Assembly (NCBI GenBank): GCA_964543475.1
Contig: CAZIYJ010000002.1
Location: 1-64,000, forward strand
Direction of reading: 5' to 3'
DNA length: 64,000 bases
Source: JAYSYM01 sp964543475
GTDB lineage: Bacteria > Bdellovibrionota > Bdellovibrionia > Bdellovibrionales > JAMPXM01
Positions 60,920 to 64,000 of the stretch are shown here, one piece after another; positions within the stretch are counted from its first letter, which is position 1; each line of letters starts with the position of its first letter. The translations under genes and the position numbers were made by a program. A model generated the notes under the pieces. That model saw nothing but the letters and a program-made list of their open reading frames with translations. It did not search any database and was not told the origin of the DNA.

Positions 60920-60935
60920 GCTACTTTCAGGGCCG

Positions 60936-61145
60936 ATGTCGAACAAGGCTCCCAAAATCTCTACTTACATTCGAATATTTTTTGTTCCGACGATTTTAAT
61001 TAAAGCCGGCATTATGTTTTTTGGCCTTAACTACTCGATGTATCCGGGTGAGGGTTACGGCTACGGCCTCATCGCCTGCATTCTACTTACGATCTTGAAC
61101 TTCAGCTATTTTCTATGGAAATTCAGAAACTACTCTGAAGATTAG
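60936..61145 (+). CDS. small membrane protein (69 aa)
   Basis: An ATG frame (M-S-N-K-A-P-K-I-S) with two membrane helices (F-F-V-P-T-I-L-I-K-A-G-I-M-F-F, then L-I-A-C-I-L-L-T-I-L-N-F) and a short charged end. It starts only 17 bases after a strong terminator, so it needs its own promoter or a leaderless start. Its stop overlaps that of the convergent gene. No family. Confidence 0.6.
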   Translation: MSNKAPKISTYIRIFFVPTILIKAGIMFFGLNYSMYPGEGYGYGLIACILLTILNFSYFLWKFRNYSED

Positions 61146-61576
61146 CCGTCAGAAGCCAAAAGGCGCTGCAACTCCGAGTGAGTCATCACAGCAGCCGAAT
61201 CTTTTTGCAGGACTTGTTTATACCTCTGCATGAACGCCGTATCTAAAGCGGGGTCAGCTGAGCTCGCTTTAAAGAGCATCCTCACAACTGCAGTGATATC
61301 TTGCGCCGCCTCAACAGTTGGCTCTTCGCTTTCAAGAAGCTCATCAATTTGCACAATGATTTCTGAAATTCGATGGAGCCAATCGAAAAATGGATTCGTC
61401 ATCAACAAACTCAAAAGTTTTCCTGCTCCACCGATGGGGCCATGCTCTTGCTCATACGCACGCCGCTCAACTTCTAAGAGTATCTTGTGCTGCTCAAGGA
61501 GCTTTTTGCGAAGCTCTTCGAGTTTCCCGCGAGAGGAAACATCAAGCGGTGTGCGAGACGAAAACTGCTGACTCAT
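61142..61576 (-). CDS. helical hypothetical protein (144 aa)
   Basis: A wholly helical cytosolic protein (K-L-E-E-L-R-K-K-L-L-E-Q-H-K), with a G-P-I-G-G-A-G-K-L-L loop that resembles a turn, not a nucleotide site. The C-terminal half has E-E-P-T-V-E-A-A-Q-D and Q-R-Y-K-Q-V-L-Q-K-D. It lacks membrane or export signals. It lies 28 bases downstream of the pirin gene on the same strand. No family recognised. Confidence 0.72.
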   Translation of the reverse strand: MSQQFSSRTPLDVSSRGKLEELRKKLLEQHKILLEVERRAYEQEHGPIGGAGKLLSLLMTNPFFDWLHRISEIIVQIDELLESEEPTVEAAQDITAVVRMLFKASSADPALDTAFMQRYKQVLQKDSAAVMTHSELQRLLASDG

Positions 61577-61604
61577 GCGTACAATTCTGTAGCTCGAACC
61601 TTCA

Positions 61605-62306
61605 TCATGGCAAGTTAAAGATTAGAACCTCTGCATCAGATTCAGCACTTAATTTGAGCGCTTCTTCTTCAGCAAACGCTGCTCCATCACTGCTTTCAAG
61701 TCGTTGGTCGTTAACTTTAATTGAACCCTTCACGACCTGTACCCAAGCCTTGCGATTGGAACCTAATTCTAAAACTGTAGCCGTGCCATTTTTGAAACGG
61801 CCCACGTAAAGCTCTGCATCTTGATTGATCTTGATCGACCCATCGCGCCCGTCACTTGAAGCCGTGAGAACAAGCCCACCTTTTTCAAGTTGAGCCGCAA
61901 ACGACTTCTGGCCATAACTCGGCGTAAGATCCGTTTTAGAAGGCATGATCCAGATTTGATAAAGATGTGTCATCGAACCAAGCTCACCTACACTTGCTTC
62001 AGAGTGACGAACTCCCGTGCCGGCGCTCATGTGTTGAACCTCTCCAGGCTTAATGATCGATGAATTGCCCATGCTATCTTTATGCTCAAGCGCTCCTTCA
62101 ACGACATAAGTGATAATTTCCATATCGCGATGAGGATGCATCGGGAAACCCTTGCCTGCAGCCACTCGGTCTTCGTTAATCACTCGGAGTGCACTAAATC
62201 CCATAAACTCTGGATCGTAATAATCTGCGAACGAAAATGTGTGAGCGGTTTCGAGCCAACCAAAGTTAGCGGTCCCGCGTTGATCTGCTTTTCTCACTAG
62301 CTGCAT
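61605..62306 (-). CDS. pirin-family protein
   Basis: A 233-residue bicupin (YhhW-like, quercetinase-type). Metal ligands are complete in the N-terminal cupin: H-P-H-R-D-M-E-I (H57, H59), then R-H-S-E (H101, E103). The opening R-G-T-A-N-F-G-W-L-E-T-A-H-T-F-S is the family motif. The second cupin lacks a metal site, as usual. Possible roles include flavonol dioxygenase activity or redox regulation; which one applies here is unknown. Confidence 0.93.
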   Translation of the reverse strand: MQLVRKADQRGTANFGWLETAHTFSFADYYDPEFMGFSALRVINEDRVAAGKGFPMHPHRDMEIITYVVEGALEHKDSMGNSSIIKPGEVQHMSAGTGVRHSEASVGELGSMTHLYQIWIMPSKTDLTPSYGQKSFAAQLEKGGLVLTASSDGRDGSIKINQDAELYVGRFKNGTATVLELGSNRKAWVQVVKGSIKVNDQRLESSDGAAFAEEEALKLSAESDAEVLIFNLP

Positions 62307-62518
62307 AAAGACCTCCGTTTCTGAACTTGTTTCATGAGCCCAGTTTACATCTTAGAAGTCAGAATATTAGCCCAATTGTCTTGTACAGACTGTGCAGCTT
62401 AATGGCCAATTAAAGGGCTATACACCATTAGCTCGGCCCCGTACCTTTTCTACAAATGGCCGTCAGCCCAAAAGCAAATGTTTGATTGCCAAAGGCAACG
62501 CTAGTACATAACTAGCCA
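62307..62518. other. intergenic region before the SDR gene
   Basis: About 210 bases that must contain divergent promoters for pirin and the zinc-ribbon SDR. Two small hairpins lie near its right end: TTGCC/GGCAA (62485-62497) and GCTAGT/ACTAGC (62500-62516). The second ends two bases before the SDR start and might block or mark its ribosome site. Confidence 0.4.
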
Positions 62519-64000
62519 ATGTCAGGCACCTCTAATGAGAACGAATTTCTAGCTAAAGTCTCGGACACAATCGAGACCTTGAAATCGCTTTTAAGCGAAC
62601 CGGCTCGCTTAGCTGAGCTCGGCGAAGAGCAGCGCATTGCATTGATAGCTGCAGCTGGGCAACTTTCTCGCCCAACAAGAGAAGAAAAAAAAGAGCGCCG
62701 TAAAGCATTCATAAAAGTTAAGAAACAAGAGATCGTTAAAAAAGATAAATTGGCGCGCGCAACAACCGGCATTCGCGAAGCTCGTGTGCACTCAGTTTTT
62801 GTGGCTCCGCTTCAGATCACCGGCGCAGCAAGTGCCGATACTGAGCGCCCTCGCTTAAGCTCTGCTCGCAACTGTTATGTGTGCAAAGCAGAGTTTGTCG
62901 ATCTTCACCACTTCTACGATACAATGTGTTTAGCTTGTGCCGACTTCAATTATCAAAAACGCTTTCAACGAGCGTCGCTTGAAGGGCAAGTTGCAATCAT
63001 TACCGGAGCACGACTCAAGATTGGCTATCACGCCGCACTCATGATGTTGCGTGCTGGCGCTCGCGTGATCGTTACCACTCGCTTTCCGGTCGATGCAGCG
63101 ATTCGCTACGCAAAAGAATCAGATTTTTCGATTTGGGGCGATCGTCTCGAGATCCATGGTCTCGACCTACGACACACACCAAGCGTCGAGATTTTCTCTC
63201 GCTACATAGAGCAAACAGTTCCGAGGTTAGATATCCTTATTAACAATGCGGCACAAACTGTTCGCAGGCCTCCGGGCTTTTACGCCCATTTAATGGATGA
63301 AGAGCAGAGACCCTTTGAGCAACTCTCAGCAAACGTTCAAAAGATTTTAGGCTCGCACGAAAAATGTAAACTTCAGCTCAACTCGCTTTGCGATCCTGCT
63401 CAAGATTCAAATTTGCCAGTGAGCTGGCACCATCGTGGACCAGGAATTGGACTGCGCCAATCTGCTAAGCTTTCGCAGATTCCCTATTCGTATGATAACT
63501 CCCTCAACGTTGAAGAAGTTTTTCCTGCTGGCAAGCTAGATGCAGACCTTCAGCAAGTTGATTTGCGGGAAACAAATAGCTGGCGTTTAAAGCTGGCCGA
63601 TGTTCCAACGCCTGAAATGCTTGAAGTGCAACTCGTGAATGCGGTTGCTCCATTTGTTTTGTGCAGCCGCTTGGCGCCACTGATGCGTCGCGATTACACT
63701 GGCAACAAACACATCGTGAACGTTACCGCTATGGAAGGTAAGTTCTATCGTTTCAAAAAAGAAGACCGCCACCCTCACACCAACATGGCTAAAGCTGCAC
63801 TGAACATGCTGACTCATACTTCGGCGAGTGACCTCGCAAAAGACGGCATTTATATGAACGCGGTCGACACCGGCTGGGTAACAGACGAAGACCCCGCAAA
63901 ACTTGCGGCCCACAAACAAGAAGTCCACGACTTCCAACCACCACTCGACATCGTCGACGGCGCCGCGCGCGTTTGCGACCCGTTCTTCGACGGAATTCTC
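62519..64000 (+). CDS. SDR-like oxidoreductase with N-terminal zinc ribbon (partial, runs off the right edge)
   Basis: The frame is open from the ATG to the right edge (494 codons) with no stop seen, so the 3' end lies outside the window. A stop two codons upstream fixes this ATG as first. Residues 1-115 are Lys/Glu/Ala-rich. C119-x-x-C and C137-x-x-C form a probable zinc ribbon. A Rossmann SDR fold follows: I-I-T-G-A-R-L-K-I-G (about 159), N-N-A-A (about 241). The catalytic region reads P-H-T-N-M-A-K-A-A, so Thr421 replaces the usual Tyr of Y-x-x-x-K (Lys425). Activity as a classical SDR is therefore doubtful. No SD is visible. Confidence 0.85.
   Translation, partial: MSGTSNENEFLAKVSDTIETLKSLLSEPARLAELGEEQRIALIAAAGQLSRPTREEKKERRKAFIKVKKQEIVKKDKLARATTGIREARVHSVFVAPLQITGAASADTERPRLSSARNCYVCKAEFVDLHHFYDTMCLACADFNYQKRFQRASLEGQVAIITGARLKIGYHAALMMLRAGARVIVTTRFPVDAAIRYAKESDFSIWGDRLEIHGLDLRHTPSVEIFSRYIEQTVPRLDILINNAAQTVRRPPGFYAHLMDEEQRPFEQLSANVQKILGSHEKCKLQLNSLCDPAQDSNLPVSWHHRGPGIGLRQSAKLSQIPYSYDNSLNVEEVFPAGKLDADLQQVDLRETNSWRLKLADVPTPEMLEVQLVNAVAPFVLCSRLAPLMRRDYTGNKHIVNVTAMEGKFYRFKKEDRHPHTNMAKAALNMLTHTSASDLAKDGIYMNAVDTGWVTDEDPAKLAAHKQEVHDFQPPLDIVDGAARVCDPFFDGIL

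Noticed and set aside
1..64000. CRISPR array, prophage or complete insertion sequence
   Set aside because: No regularly spaced repeats, phage structural genes, or transposase with paired terminal repeats were seen.

Overview
The window looks like a chromosomal segment of a Gram-negative bacterium of the Bdellovibrionota (Bdellovibrio-like lineage), moderate in GC by eye. No search was run; the assignment rests on gene content. The pointers are a Lys/Ala-rich histone-H1-like protein fused to a SWIB domain, paired DUF1592/DUF1588-type cytochrome and Tat-exported DUF1552 proteins, an RsbU/RsbW/STAS module with a divergent FecR-FN3 protein, a large HNH protein, and many secreted proteins and lipoproteins, two of them with an unusual Q-N-C lipobox. 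No prophage, conjugation genes, complete insertion sequence or CRISPR array was seen.

Layout. 1-8.5 kb: MipA/OmpV porin-like protein, M14 peptidase, HNH protein, an RNA/translation group (SUI1 factor, CspA, Gly/Arg-rich protein, DTW tRNA modifier), CapA-like phosphoesterase, a putative secreted M14-like zinc protein, and a toxin-first type II toxin-antitoxin pair. 8.5-17.4 kb: a secreted protein with a G-W-C-T core and a repetitive C-terminus, then a three-gene surface operon (dihaem cytochrome-like lipoprotein, Tat-exported DUF1552 protein, 995-residue von Willebrand A lipoprotein with Cys-rich repeats). 17.4-23.3 kb: small membrane protein, SDR-like protein, hydrolase, OmpA lipoprotein, HigBA, a repeat-bearing gene-free stretch and tRNA-Asp(GTC). 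23.4-30.5 kb: HMA protein, zinc-ribbon membrane protein, flavin reductase, a secreted NlpC/P60-like protein coupled to small secreted proteins, Smr protein and oligoribonuclease.

30.5-50.8 kb is mostly housekeeping: ahcY, map, SWIB/histone-like protein, MFS transporter, J-domain protein, crcB, ettA, BolA, rep helicase, TauE-type permease, fumC, SDR, EVE protein coupled to dusC, glutaredoxin, a second Dus, purK and purE. A perfect 26-bp inverted repeat lies between the second Dus gene and the glutaredoxin gene. 50.8-57.2 kb holds the partner-switching module and the divergent FecR-FN3 protein. 57-64 kb carries small hydrophilic and membrane proteins, a YihY-family protein, lipoprotein, GlsB/YeaQ protein, pirin, and at the right edge an SDR-like gene with no stop inside the window, an N-terminal zinc-ribbon-like segment and a substituted catalytic Tyr.

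The best candidates for something undescribed are the 10.7-17.3 kb surface operon, the G-W-C-T protein at 8.5-10.6 kb, the STAS-plus-cysteine-cluster version of partner switching, the zinc-ribbon SDR at the right edge, and the 26-bp hairpin element at 48.0 kb. Starts were moved from the longest open frame wherever a Shine-Dalgarno (SD) sequence, signal peptide or terminator argued for it.
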